A DNA stretch of 64,000 nt from the NCBI RefSeq assembly GCF_039543205.1, contig NZ_BAABJH010000006.1:1-64000 (forward strand). Direction: 5' to 3'. Each line of letters starts with the position of its first letter. The first letter of the stretch is position 1. Below the pieces are notes generated by a model. That model saw nothing but the letters and a program-made list of their open reading frames with translations, did no database searches and was not told the origin of the DNA. The stretch comes from Flaviramulus_B aquimarinus (lineage in GTDB: Bacteria > Bacteroidota > Bacteroidia > Flavobacteriales > Flavobacteriaceae). The translations under genes and the position numbers were made by a program. Below, one piece after another: positions 44,635 through 51,716 of the stretch.

Positions 44635-44773
44635 TATGCACAACAATGGCTATAAGTAATTGCTTGTTCTCGCCTACTTCTGAAAATCCTCGCGGATTTT
44701 CAGTTTGGAGGGTACTTGCAAAGTTAAGTGCTAACCCACGCAACTACTTATAGCCGAGACGTTGTTAGCTAAC
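44635..44773 (+). repeat. attC-like site 5 (between cassettes E and F)
   Basis: The left core TATGCACAAC is the exact reverse complement of cassette E's start. The body is nearly identical to site 4, including the inner hairpin (44680-44703). The right end reads GAGAC GTT GTTAGCTAAC, with two GTT triplets in a row (44761 and 44764). The second one gives the better match to the end of cassette F. Confidence 0.8.
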
Positions 44774-44834
44774 AGCAGGAAATAAAAATCGTTCTTTCGT
44801 AAAAAATATTATAAATCAATTAATCTAAACCAAA

Positions 44835-46403
44835 ATGAAATCATTTAAGTTTTCCATTGCAAGTATAATGCTTGCGCTATTTTTATTCGGAACTAGTTTA
44901 AATGCACAAGTTACCTCACATCAAATTGATTCTATAGTTAATTATGCCATGACAAAATTCAATGTTGCAGGTTCTGCCATTGCTGTAGTCAAGGATGGGA
45001 AAATAATCCATAATAAAGGTTATGGTGTGAAATCAATAAAGACTAAACAACCTGTTGACCAACATACACTATTTGCAATTGCCTCGAATAGTAAAGCTTT
45101 TGTTACAGCTGGATTGGCTATTTTAGTTGAAGAAGGTAAAATAGATTGGAATGATAAAGTGAAAGAGCATATTCCTGAATTTACAATGTATAATGACTAT
45201 GTTGAAGATAATTTTAATATACTCGATTTGGTTACCCATCGTAGTGGGTTACCATTAGGAATGGGAGATTTAATGTTTTTTCCTGACGGTACAGATTTCA
45301 CTATGGATGATTTGCTCTCTAGCTTCCAACATTTTAAACCAGCATCAGATTTTAGAACTAAATGGGATTATGATAATTTGCTATATTTAGTTGCGGGCGA
45401 ATTGATTGCTAGGAAAAGTGGAATGACATGGGAAGCTTTTACAAAAACTCGAATTCTTGAGCCTTTAGGTATGGATAGTTCATTTGCATCTTTAGCAGAT
45501 ATAAAAGACACCTCTAATTTAGCAGCATCTCATTCTACTGAAACAGGAACGATACGTATAATTCCAACATTTCAAGAGATGATGAATGGTGCCGCTGGAG
45601 GTATTTTTTCCAATGTGGATGACTTGTGCCAATGGATGTTACTTCATTTGAATGCTGGAAAGTATGGTGTGAATATGGATAAAGAATTGTTTAATTCTGC
45701 TAATCATAATGAAATGTGGAAAATTCATACTGTCATGGGAGTAAATAGGAATCCGCGATATAATTCACATTTTTCTGGTTACGGATTAGGATGGTTTTTA
45801 TCTGATGTAAAGGGTAATATGAAAGTTGAACATACAGGAGGTTTACCAGGTATGTTGTCTCAAACTATATTAATTCCAGATATGGATTTGGGAATTGTAA
45901 TTTTAACAAATACAAGTAATGATGGAGGAGGATTGTTTTCTTCTGTTTCCCAAACCATCTTGGATATGTATTTTGAATTAGATGATTTTAATTGGATTGA
46001 TAAATATTCAGATTATTTAAAATCAATAGAAAGTGGAGGAGATGCTGTAACAGATAAGGTTTGGGAAAAAGTTGATAGTTTAAAAGCTAAACCAATTGAT
46101 GTCAAAAAGTATATCGGTTTATATAAAGATAGTTGGTTCGGGAATTGTGAAGTATTTATGAAAGGAAATCAACTTTGGCTTAAGTTCTATCGCTCCCCAA
46201 AATTAAACGGACCATTGTCTTTTTATGAAGATGAAACTTTTGCTATTAAATGGGAATATCAAGATATGAATGCAGATGCTTTTGTGACGTTTACTTTAGA
46301 TGATAGAGGCAATGCTGAAAGTATCAAGATGAAAGGTATATCACCTAATATAGATTTTAGTTTTGATTTCCATGATTTAGATTTAAAGCGTGAAAAATAC
46401 TGA
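44835..46403 (+). CDS. Serine hydrolase of the class C beta-lactamase/AmpH type with DUF3471-like C-terminus (cassette F)
   Basis: The 522-residue protein has a signal peptide (first about 24 residues, ending LNAQ). The beta-lactamase fold covers about 25-385, with nucleophile motif SNSK in FAIASNSKAFVTAG, YxN motif in WDYDNLLYLVAGEL (near 180) and HTGG in VEHTGGLPGM (near 338). The last about 120 residues resemble the DUF3471 lipocalin-like extension. Family members cleave peptides, esters or cell-wall fragments; antibiotic resistance is not implied. It is the only gene of its cassette. Confidence 0.88.
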   Translation: MKSFKFSIASIMLALFLFGTSLNAQVTSHQIDSIVNYAMTKFNVAGSAIAVVKDGKIIHNKGYGVKSIKTKQPVDQHTLFAIASNSKAFVTAGLAILVEEGKIDWNDKVKEHIPEFTMYNDYVEDNFNILDLVTHRSGLPLGMGDLMFFPDGTDFTMDDLLSSFQHFKPASDFRTKWDYDNLLYLVAGELIARKSGMTWEAFTKTRILEPLGMDSSFASLADIKDTSNLAASHSTETGTIRIIPTFQEMMNGAAGGIFSNVDDLCQWMLLHLNAGKYGVNMDKELFNSANHNEMWKIHTVMGVNRNPRYNSHFSGYGLGWFLSDVKGNMKVEHTGGLPGMLSQTILIPDMDLGIVILTNTSNDGGGLFSSVSQTILDMYFELDDFNWIDKYSDYLKSIESGGDAVTDKVWEKVDSLKAKPIDVKKYIGLYKDSWFGNCEVFMKGNQLWLKFYRSPKLNGPLSFYEDETFAIKWEYQDMNADAFVTFTLDDRGNAESIKMKGISPNIDFSFDFHDLDLKREKY

Positions 46404-46468
46404 TTGGATTAATTAGAAAAATGTTTGTTAAGGAATGGTTATCGTATTTTAAAATAAAAAAAAGCCAG

Positions 46469-46539
46469 TAGCTAACAATGGCTACAACGGCAATACACCC
46501 TAATAGTCGTACTGCGTGTAGCCGAGGACGTTAAACGAA
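46469..46539 (+). repeat. attC-like site 6 (end of cassette F)
   Basis: The left core TAGCTAAC is the reverse complement of GTTAGCTA at 44764. A short stem follows: GGCTACAACGGCA pairs with TGCGTGTAGCC with bulges. The right end GAGGAC then GTTAAAC (46530) is the only core fitting the classical GTTRRRY consensus. At about 70 bases it is half the size of the other sites. No complement of GTTAAACGAA occurs downstream, so the array ends here. Confidence 0.7.
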
Positions 46540-46593
46540 CCTCACCAAAAATAAAACAACCTTGTATTTAAAACTATAGGCTAGCAAACACAT

Positions 46594-46691
46594 GCGTTAG
46601 GGATAGAACGGTATGTTTGAAATCCCCGACGTAGGAGGGATTGAGTAGTGAAAGCCCGACCTCCCGATAGCTATCGGGAGTGGTAACGCCC
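46594..46691. repeat. Structured intergenic repeat element
   Basis: The ends GCGTTA (46594-46599) and TAACGC (46684-46689) pair. Inside are AAATCCC...GGGATT (about 46620-46642) and a perfect 20-base palindrome CTCCCGATAGCTATCGGGAG (46661-46680). Together they would fold into a multi-branched structure. The inner palindrome core also occurs at 2898-2911. It separates the cassette array from the DUF3307 gene. Confidence 0.55.
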
Positions 46692-46697
46692 AAATTA

Positions 46698-47417
46698 TTA
46701 TTCAATCAACCCCGAAACATACTCATAACCCATCCCGAATAGAATAGCTAATCCGAAACTCAATAGTGTGCCTATTAAAATGTATTCGGTTAGTTTTCGG
46801 TCTTTAGCTTTTGATAAATCGCTAAAACGAAACACGGATTTTGCGGCTATTAAAAAGCCTACGCCTTCCCAGTGGTTTGTAATGATGAACATAAATACAA
46901 ATAGGCGTTCTAGGATGCCAATGTAGGCGCCTGCGTTTTGTAATGAGGCTTCTTCGGTATATGCCTTTAAATCCCATTTGGATATTATGGTTTTCATGAT
47001 AATGGAAGAGACCTTGGTAAGGCATAATATGCTTGTTATAAACAGTAGTGTTTTAGTTTCAAAAAGTGTGTTTATACTAAAGGCATAAGGTTCGTAACTA
47101 TTTACAACCAAGGCAATGACTATTACATGGGCGAGTTGGTCCAGTGCGAATAAAAGCCTGTTGTTTAGTTTTGGTTTTAAATAGAGTTTTATAACATCTA
47201 AAATGTAATGGGATATTACAATAATTAATATGCCTAACCAATAGGTAGTGTTGCCTTGTAATACTAGGAGTAGAGCGCCTAAATGTACTAAGATGTGCCC
47301 GTATAAAAACTTAGATTTTATTTTGTGGGTTTCTTTATGGTTGACCCACTTTTGGGGTTGTAGTAAAAAATCGCCTATAAGGTGTGCTAGTATAAGTTTA
47401 ATGGCTAAGGTTAACAT
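46698..47417 (-). CDS. DUF3307 membrane protein
   Basis: The 239-residue protein has about six hydrophobic helices. The DUF3307 hallmark LILAHLIGDFLLQPQKWVNHK (residues 8-28) is followed by HYILDVIKLYL near 85. It overlaps the satD-like gene by 7 bases on the same strand, a pairing seen in many bacteria. Its role is unknown, perhaps membrane partner of the SatD protein. Confidence 0.85.
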   Translation of the reverse strand: MLTLAIKLILAHLIGDFLLQPQKWVNHKETHKIKSKFLYGHILVHLGALLLVLQGNTTYWLGILIIVISHYILDVIKLYLKPKLNNRLLFALDQLAHVIVIALVVNSYEPYAFSINTLFETKTLLFITSILCLTKVSSIIMKTIISKWDLKAYTEEASLQNAGAYIGILERLFVFMFIITNHWEGVGFLIAAKSVFRFSDLSKAKDRKLTEYILIGTLLSFGLAILFGMGYEYVSGLIE

Positions 47418-48013
47418 AGACTCTGTGTTTGGGTTTTGTAATATTGCAATAGTTTGTAAACTTCATCAAAACCGGCACGTTTAAGGCCTTGACTAATATT
47501 ACCTTGGGTTTTGTTTAGGGTTTTGGCGATTTGCTTTTGATTTAAATTGGGGTGCTCTAAGGCTGTTTTTACCAGTGTTGCTGTGGTGTTTGTCCAATTA
47601 TTTATGGTTAATTGGGCTAGGTCCAGCATGATGTTTATCTGATTATCGAAGGCTTCAAAAGGCGATTTTATAGCAAGCGTGGTTTTTTTAAGGGCTTCAA
47701 AACATTCGCCAGAATTAACAAAGGCGGAGCCGTTGGATTCTGTAATATGATCTGAATGGTATTCTTTTTTGCCTATGCCAATGGCTAATCTAACATCTAT
47801 ATTTTCGAATTGTTTTATTGTGGCTTTGATTAAGATGCAGGCTTCTAAGGCTTGGTTGGGGTTGACTTCTAACTGAAAACTATCGCCTCTATAAATTTCC
47901 CATACTAAGGGAGATTTACCATAGGTATTCAAAATGGATTTTAATGCCTCCAGCCATTCCTTAGGAGAGCTTTTTTTAGAATTTATAATATCGCCTGTTA
48001 TTATGCTAGTCAT
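47411..48013 (-). CDS. SatD-family protein with C-terminal HTH
   Basis: The 200-residue protein begins MTSIITGDIINSKKSSPKEWLEALKSIL, characteristic of the SatD family. It has YRGDSFQLEV near 62 and IRLAIG-like DVRLAIGIGKKEYHS near 92. A C-terminal helix-turn-helix (HPNLNQKQIAKTLNKTQGNISQGLKRAGF, about 154-182) suggests DNA binding. It is the first gene of the pair with the DUF3307 protein. The family was named for a streptococcal secretion/acid-tolerance locus; the mechanism is not defined. Confidence 0.85.
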   Translation of the reverse strand: MTSIITGDIINSKKSSPKEWLEALKSILNTYGKSPLVWEIYRGDSFQLEVNPNQALEACILIKATIKQFENIDVRLAIGIGKKEYHSDHITESNGSAFVNSGECFEALKKTTLAIKSPFEAFDNQINIMLDLAQLTINNWTNTTATLVKTALEHPNLNQKQIAKTLNKTQGNISQGLKRAGFDEVYKLLQYYKTQTQSLC

Positions 48014-48474
48014 TAGATTTGGTTATAGAGATATTCAAATGTATGAATCTTTCTTGAAAACAACAAAATATTAGTCAAATAACTAATATTTTAAATTATC
48101 ATCTAAATAACTAATAATTATGAATATTAGTTGAAAAGCAAATGTTTTTATAGGGTTAGATGCAATTATTTTACAGATTACATGAACAGAACTAAGTGTG
48201 AGTTCGGTATAACCCTTAGAGCTTTAATTGAATTTAAATATCTGAAAATTAGTTTGTTGTCATTTCGACTGAGCGAGGAACGAGTGACAAGAAATCTCAA
48301 AAGTGATAAGATTCCTCTTCATACTTCGTTCGGAATGACATATAGGTTTTTTGTAGTATATGTTAAAATACTGACTATTAATTAATTAAAAATAATATTA
48401 TGTTGAATTCATGTTAACTAATATCTTTGCGACTTTAATACATGTAACCATTGAAAAACAATAAATATATAGAT
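48014..48474. repeat. 461-bp gap with a long hairpin-type interspersed repeat
   Basis: 48256-48346 is an imperfect inverted repeat. GTCATTTCGACTGAGCGAGG at the left pairs with TTCGTTCGGAATGAC at the right, and inner AAGAAATCTCAAAAGTGATAAGATTCC is related to the elements at 3052-3088 and 4123-4159. An open frame across it is discounted because it is made of repeat sequence. The mscL promoter follows. AATATTAGT-type A+T-rich repeats lie near 48066-48130. Confidence 0.6.
48403..48429 (+). promoter_or_regulatory. Promoter of mscL
   Basis: TTG (48403-48405) and TATCTTTG (48422-48429) are spaced by 16 bases, close to the Bacteroidota -33/-7 arrangement. The box ends 46 bases before the mscL ATG. 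Confidence 0.5.
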
Positions 48475-48918
48475 ATGAAACTATTCAAAGAATTTAAAGA
48501 GTTTGCCGTAAAAGGCAATATGATGGATATGGCCATCGGGATTATTATTGGCGCATCATTTAACAAAGTGATTGATGTATTGGTGAAAAAAGTATTTCTA
48601 CCACCATTATCTTTATTGACTGATGGTGTTAACTTTCAAAACAAACGCATTATTTTAAAAGATGTGGTAAAAGATGACACAGGTAGTATAATTACAGATG
48701 AGGTTGCTATAGGTTATGGGGCATTAGGCGAAGCCTTTTTAGATTTTATTATCATCGGGTTTACGGTTTTTATTGTAGTCAAGTTTATGAATAGGCTTAG
48801 AAATAAAGCCCAAGATACTAAAGACGAAACGGTGGTTACGCCAAAAGATATTGAATTATTATCCCATCTTACTGAACTCATGGAAGAGCAAAATGCCTTG
48901 TTAAAAGCGAAACAATAG
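48475..48918 (+). CDS. mscL: Large-conductance mechanosensitive channel MscL
   Basis: The 147-residue protein starts MKLFKEFKEFAVKGNMMDMAIGIIIGASFNKVID; an upstream ATG at 48451 would add eight residues not typical of the family. First membrane helix at about 14-42, a periplasmic loop with VNFQNKRIILKD, second helix at about 85-108 (LGEAFLDFIIIGFTVFIVVKFMN), and a C-terminal helix bundle ending in EEQNALLKAKQ. It opens under hypo-osmotic shock to release solutes. Confidence 0.95.
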   Translation: MKLFKEFKEFAVKGNMMDMAIGIIIGASFNKVIDVLVKKVFLPPLSLLTDGVNFQNKRIILKDVVKDDTGSIITDEVAIGYGALGEAFLDFIIIGFTVFIVVKFMNRLRNKAQDTKDETVVTPKDIELLSHLTELMEEQNALLKAKQ

Positions 48919-48927
48919 TTAAGTATT

Positions 48928-49083
48928 ATGGCAAAAACAGGTCGAGAAAAAAACACAAAAAATAAAGCCAAGCATTCTAAATTGATGGCTAAGAAAAAAA
49001 ATAAAAAAAAGGCTGAGGAAACGCTGAGAAAGGAGCGCTTAAAAGCAATTGTTTTAAAAGCTAAAGAAGAAAAAGGTAATTAA
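48928..49083 (+). CDS. Small highly basic protein
   Basis: A 51-residue frame starts 9 bases after mscL and overlaps the stop codon of the convergent HAD gene by 4 bases. More than a third of the residues are Lys or Arg (MAKTGREKNTKNKAKH...KKKNKKKAEETLRKERL). This composition suggests nucleic-acid or ribosome binding. It is too short for a confident call, but the clean ATG, close spacing to mscL and fill of the gap support it. Confidence 0.5.
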   Translation: MAKTGREKNTKNKAKHSKLMAKKKNKKKAEETLRKERLKAIVLKAKEEKGN

Positions 49084-49736
49084 AACTGGGTTTTAATTTT
49101 GTTAAAGCCAACATCTTTAAAATCAGAAATAACCATATCTGCTTTGGAATAATCTTGGTTTTTAGAGTGAAAGCTATCAAAGCCCACACAAAAAATTCCT
49201 GCGGCTTTTGCGGCTTCAACACCATTGGTGGAGTCTTCAATAACAAAACATTCGTCTTTTGAAAAACCAGTAGCTTCGGCTGCTTTAATAAAAATTTCTG
49301 GGTGGGGTTTAGATTGTTTTAAATCGCCACCACTCAGTTTAGCAATAAAATATTGGTCTAGATCAAAGCGCTCAAAAATTTGGTTGATACTGGTCATGGC
49401 TGCTGAAGACCCTAAAACTAGCTTAAGCCCGTTGCTATGATAATCTTTTATTAAGTCTAAAACCCCATCAATAAGCCCAAGATCAGAGTTACTATAAAAA
49501 AAGTGTTTATAGTGTTTACGCTTAATAGCTACAAGAGTTTCAGGAGCTTGTTCTAAATTAAAATGGTCTACAAGTCGTTTGCAAATGTTGATGGTAGATT
49601 GCCCTGTAAACGATTCGTAAAGTTCGGTGGAAACTTCAATACCGACTTCATCAAACATATCATGATAGGCCTTATTGTGCATAGGTTCACTATCAATAAT
49701 AACCCCATCCATATCAAAAATAACAGCTTTTAGCAT
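49080..49736 (-). CDS. HAD-family phosphatase (beta-phosphoglucomutase-like)
   Basis: The 218-residue protein has the nucleophile motif FDMDGVIIDSEPMH (7-20), a helical cap domain, LVLGSSAA (near 107), the Lys in SKPHPEIF (near 145) and the acidic motif CFVIEDSTNGVEAAKAAG (near 165). This is a subfamily I HAD with a small cap, acting on sugar phosphates or related metabolites. The exact substrate is not deducible. Confidence 0.9.
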   Translation of the reverse strand: MLKAVIFDMDGVIIDSEPMHNKAYHDMFDEVGIEVSTELYESFTGQSTINICKRLVDHFNLEQAPETLVAIKRKHYKHFFYSNSDLGLIDGVLDLIKDYHSNGLKLVLGSSAAMTSINQIFERFDLDQYFIAKLSGGDLKQSKPHPEIFIKAAEATGFSKDECFVIEDSTNGVEAAKAAGIFCVGFDSFHSKNQDYSKADMVISDFKDVGFNKIKTQF

Positions 49737-49933
49737 TTTAATTTTTTTTTTGCGAATATATAGGAAACCCTCATAATAGCCTAAAATCTATTTTGTTGTT
49801 TCAAATAATTTTTATAATATTTGCCGCTTATGATTGTTTAATTTGATTTCCGGATAGCATCGAGGTCCTCTCGAGCAAAATAAAAGCTAAGTGCCACATG
49901 CATTTGGCCATGTTCTATATTAATCATTTTACA

Positions 49934-51340
49934 ATGCAATCAAATAAAATTTCCTTAAAACAATTCATTCAATATTTTAAAATAGCTGTAACAGGCAAAG
50001 AACAAGAGTTCACTTCTGGCAGTATTCGTAGAGCGGTATTTATGCTTTCTATTCCCATGATTTTAGAAATGCTCATGGAATCCATTTTTGCTCTGGTAGA
50101 CATTATGTATGTTTCGCAAGTCAGTGTTAATGCTGTGGCGACTATAGGCTTAACCGAATCTGTAATTACTTTGGTTTACGCCGTTGCTATTGGGTTAAGC
50201 ATGGCTGCAACTGCTATAGTGGCAAGGCGTGTGGGCGAGAAAGATTTAAAAGGGGCATCTAATGCTGCGGTTCAAGTCATATTTCTTGGTGTATTTGTAG
50301 CAGCTATTATTAGTGTTATAGGCATAATATACCCAAAAGAAATATTAGGTTTAATGGGTGGCGAACCCGATTTGATTGCCGAAGGCTATGGGTATACACA
50401 AGTCCTTTTAGGTGGAAATATAACCATTATGTTGTTGTTTTTAATCAATGCTATTTTTAGAGGCGCAGGTGATGCTTCAGTAGCTATGTGGACACTTATT
50501 TTATCAAACGGACTCAATATTATTTTGGACCCCATGTTTATTTTTGGCTTTGGACCTATTCCTGCTTTTGGAGTAGAAGGTGCTGCCATTGCAACAACTA
50601 TAGGTAGAGGTACCGCAGTAATTTTTCAGCTAGGTATTTTGTTTTTTGGTTTTAGTAAAATTAAAATAGCGGTTAAAGATTTAGTGCTTCAAGTTGGCGT
50701 TATGCTAAACTTAATAAAAGTCTCATTAGGTGGTATAGGTCAGTTTTTAATAGGAACTTCATCTTGGGTGTTTTTAATGCGTATTATGAGCGAGTTTGGT
50801 AGCGAAGTGTTAGCGGGTTACACCATTGCTATTCGTGTAATGATGTTTACCATGATGCCAGCATGGGGCATGAGTAATGCTGCTGCTACTTTAGTAGGTC
50901 AAAATTTAGGTGCCAAAAAACCAGAACGTGCTGAGCAATCGGTTTGGAAAACTGGAAAGTACAGTGCTATTTTTATGGGATTAGTTTCTATAATATATCT
51001 AGTTTTTGCACCACAAATTATTGTACTGTTTAATAATACACCAGATGTTGTGAAATATGGCAGTTTGTGTTTACGTGTTATTGCTGCTGGCTATATTTTT
51101 TATGGTTATGCTATGGTCGTTATCAATGCTTTTAACGGTGCTGGAGATACTAAAACGCCGACTTACATTAATTTTGTATGCTTTTGGTTGTTGCAATTAC
51201 CGTTTGCCTATCTTATGGCAATTACCCTAGATTTTGGACCAGCAGGGGTGTTTTGGGCGATTACTTTAGCTGAAGTATTAATAGCTATTATTGCCATTAT
51301 TTGGTTTAAAAGAGGGTATTGGAAAAAAGTAGAGGTTTAA
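49934..51340 (+). CDS. MATE-family efflux transporter, first tandem copy
   Basis: The protein is 468 residues from the ATG at 49934, which matches the start of the second copy; a frame open to 49898 is not conserved. Twelve membrane helices in two MatE halves are predicted. Characteristic text includes IPMILEMLMESIFALVDIMYVS near residue 40 and GLSMAATAIVARRVGEKDL near 85. MATE proteins export cationic drugs or metabolites in exchange for Na+ or H+. It is strongly similar to the next MATE gene over the whole length, so it arose by tandem duplication. Confidence 0.93.
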   Translation: MQSNKISLKQFIQYFKIAVTGKEQEFTSGSIRRAVFMLSIPMILEMLMESIFALVDIMYVSQVSVNAVATIGLTESVITLVYAVAIGLSMAATAIVARRVGEKDLKGASNAAVQVIFLGVFVAAIISVIGIIYPKEILGLMGGEPDLIAEGYGYTQVLLGGNITIMLLFLINAIFRGAGDASVAMWTLILSNGLNIILDPMFIFGFGPIPAFGVEGAAIATTIGRGTAVIFQLGILFFGFSKIKIAVKDLVLQVGVMLNLIKVSLGGIGQFLIGTSSWVFLMRIMSEFGSEVLAGYTIAIRVMMFTMMPAWGMSNAAATLVGQNLGAKKPERAEQSVWKTGKYSAIFMGLVSIIYLVFAPQIIVLFNNTPDVVKYGSLCLRVIAAGYIFYGYAMVVINAFNGAGDTKTPTYINFVCFWLLQLPFAYLMAITLDFGPAGVFWAITLAEVLIAIIAIIWFKRGYWKKVEV

Positions 51341-51355
51341 TATATAAAAAATAAG

Positions 51356-51706
51356 ATTATCAAAAATAGTCCAAAATTTCATTTAAAAAACAAACACAAA
51401 TCTGGATCTGATTTAGATGCTTTATGCGAAGCGTATTCAGATTTATTAGCTTTCGTATTTAAAAACAAATATGAAACAAAAACAATAGGTTTTGCTAACC
51501 CTAAAACTATAAAAACTTTAAATACAGGCTTCTTGTTTAAATATTATCATATTAAATTTTGGAAATTTCTAGACACTAATTTGTGTCCACCAATTTCGGG
51601 GCGTGTAGATTATATTCACCATATTGCTGATTTATTAAAATCATCGAATGTTTCGAGTAAAATAAAATCTAAATTTTATGCGCAATTGGTAATGTTCTAT
51701 ATTTAA
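51356..51706 (+). pseudogene. Truncated duplicate of the 5' part of rlmF
   Basis: Between the two MATE genes the DNA closely matches the start of rlmF (53139 onward) for about 300 bases: KNKHKSGSDLDALCEAY, NKYETKTIGFANPKT, YYHIKFWKFLDTNLCPP and GRVDYIHHIADLLK can be read. Similarity stops near 51655, before the S-adenosylmethionine-binding motif (LDIGTG) and the NPPF active site. The frame then runs into a stop at about 51704. It is the scar of a MATE-rlmF tandem duplication and cannot encode an enzyme. Confidence 0.88.
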
Positions 51707-51716
51707 TCATTTCATA

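Larger units (their letters stand above)
36550..46539 (+). mobile_element. Integron-like gene-cassette array without integrase (CALIN-like)
   Basis: Six cassettes (starts near 36550, 38240, 39239, 41176, 42755, 44764) are separated by attC-like inverted repeats. The first ten bases of each cassette (GTT plus seven) recur as their reverse complement at the left edge of the repeat behind the same cassette: GTTGCCACAC/GTGTGGCAAC, GTTAGCAAAC/GTTTGCTAAC, GTTGGCAATA/TATTGCCAAC, GTTGTGCATA/TATGCACAAC (all exact), GTTGGCAACC/GCTTGCCAAC (9 of 10) and GTTAGCTA/TAGCTAAC. A circular cassette joined at GTT would give exactly this. Most cores depart from the classical GTTRRRY consensus. The tyrosine integrase is not in this window. 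Base composition is more A+T-rich than the flanks. Confidence 0.75.

Noticed and set aside
44835..46403. Antibiotic-resistance cassette (beta-lactamase)
   Set aside because: The SxxK/YxN fold is shared with esterases and peptidases; length and the C-terminal extension fit a general serine hydrolase, so resistance is not claimed.
36550..46539. Calling the island a classical integron
   Set aside because: Only one of the cores fits GTTRRRY, left cores do not fit RYYYAAC, and no integrase or proven attI is present, so only an integron-like, CALIN-like array is claimed.
48131..48385. 84-codon rightward frame before mscL
   Set aside because: Most of it is translated from the hairpin-type interspersed repeat at 48256-48346; there is no plausible domain.
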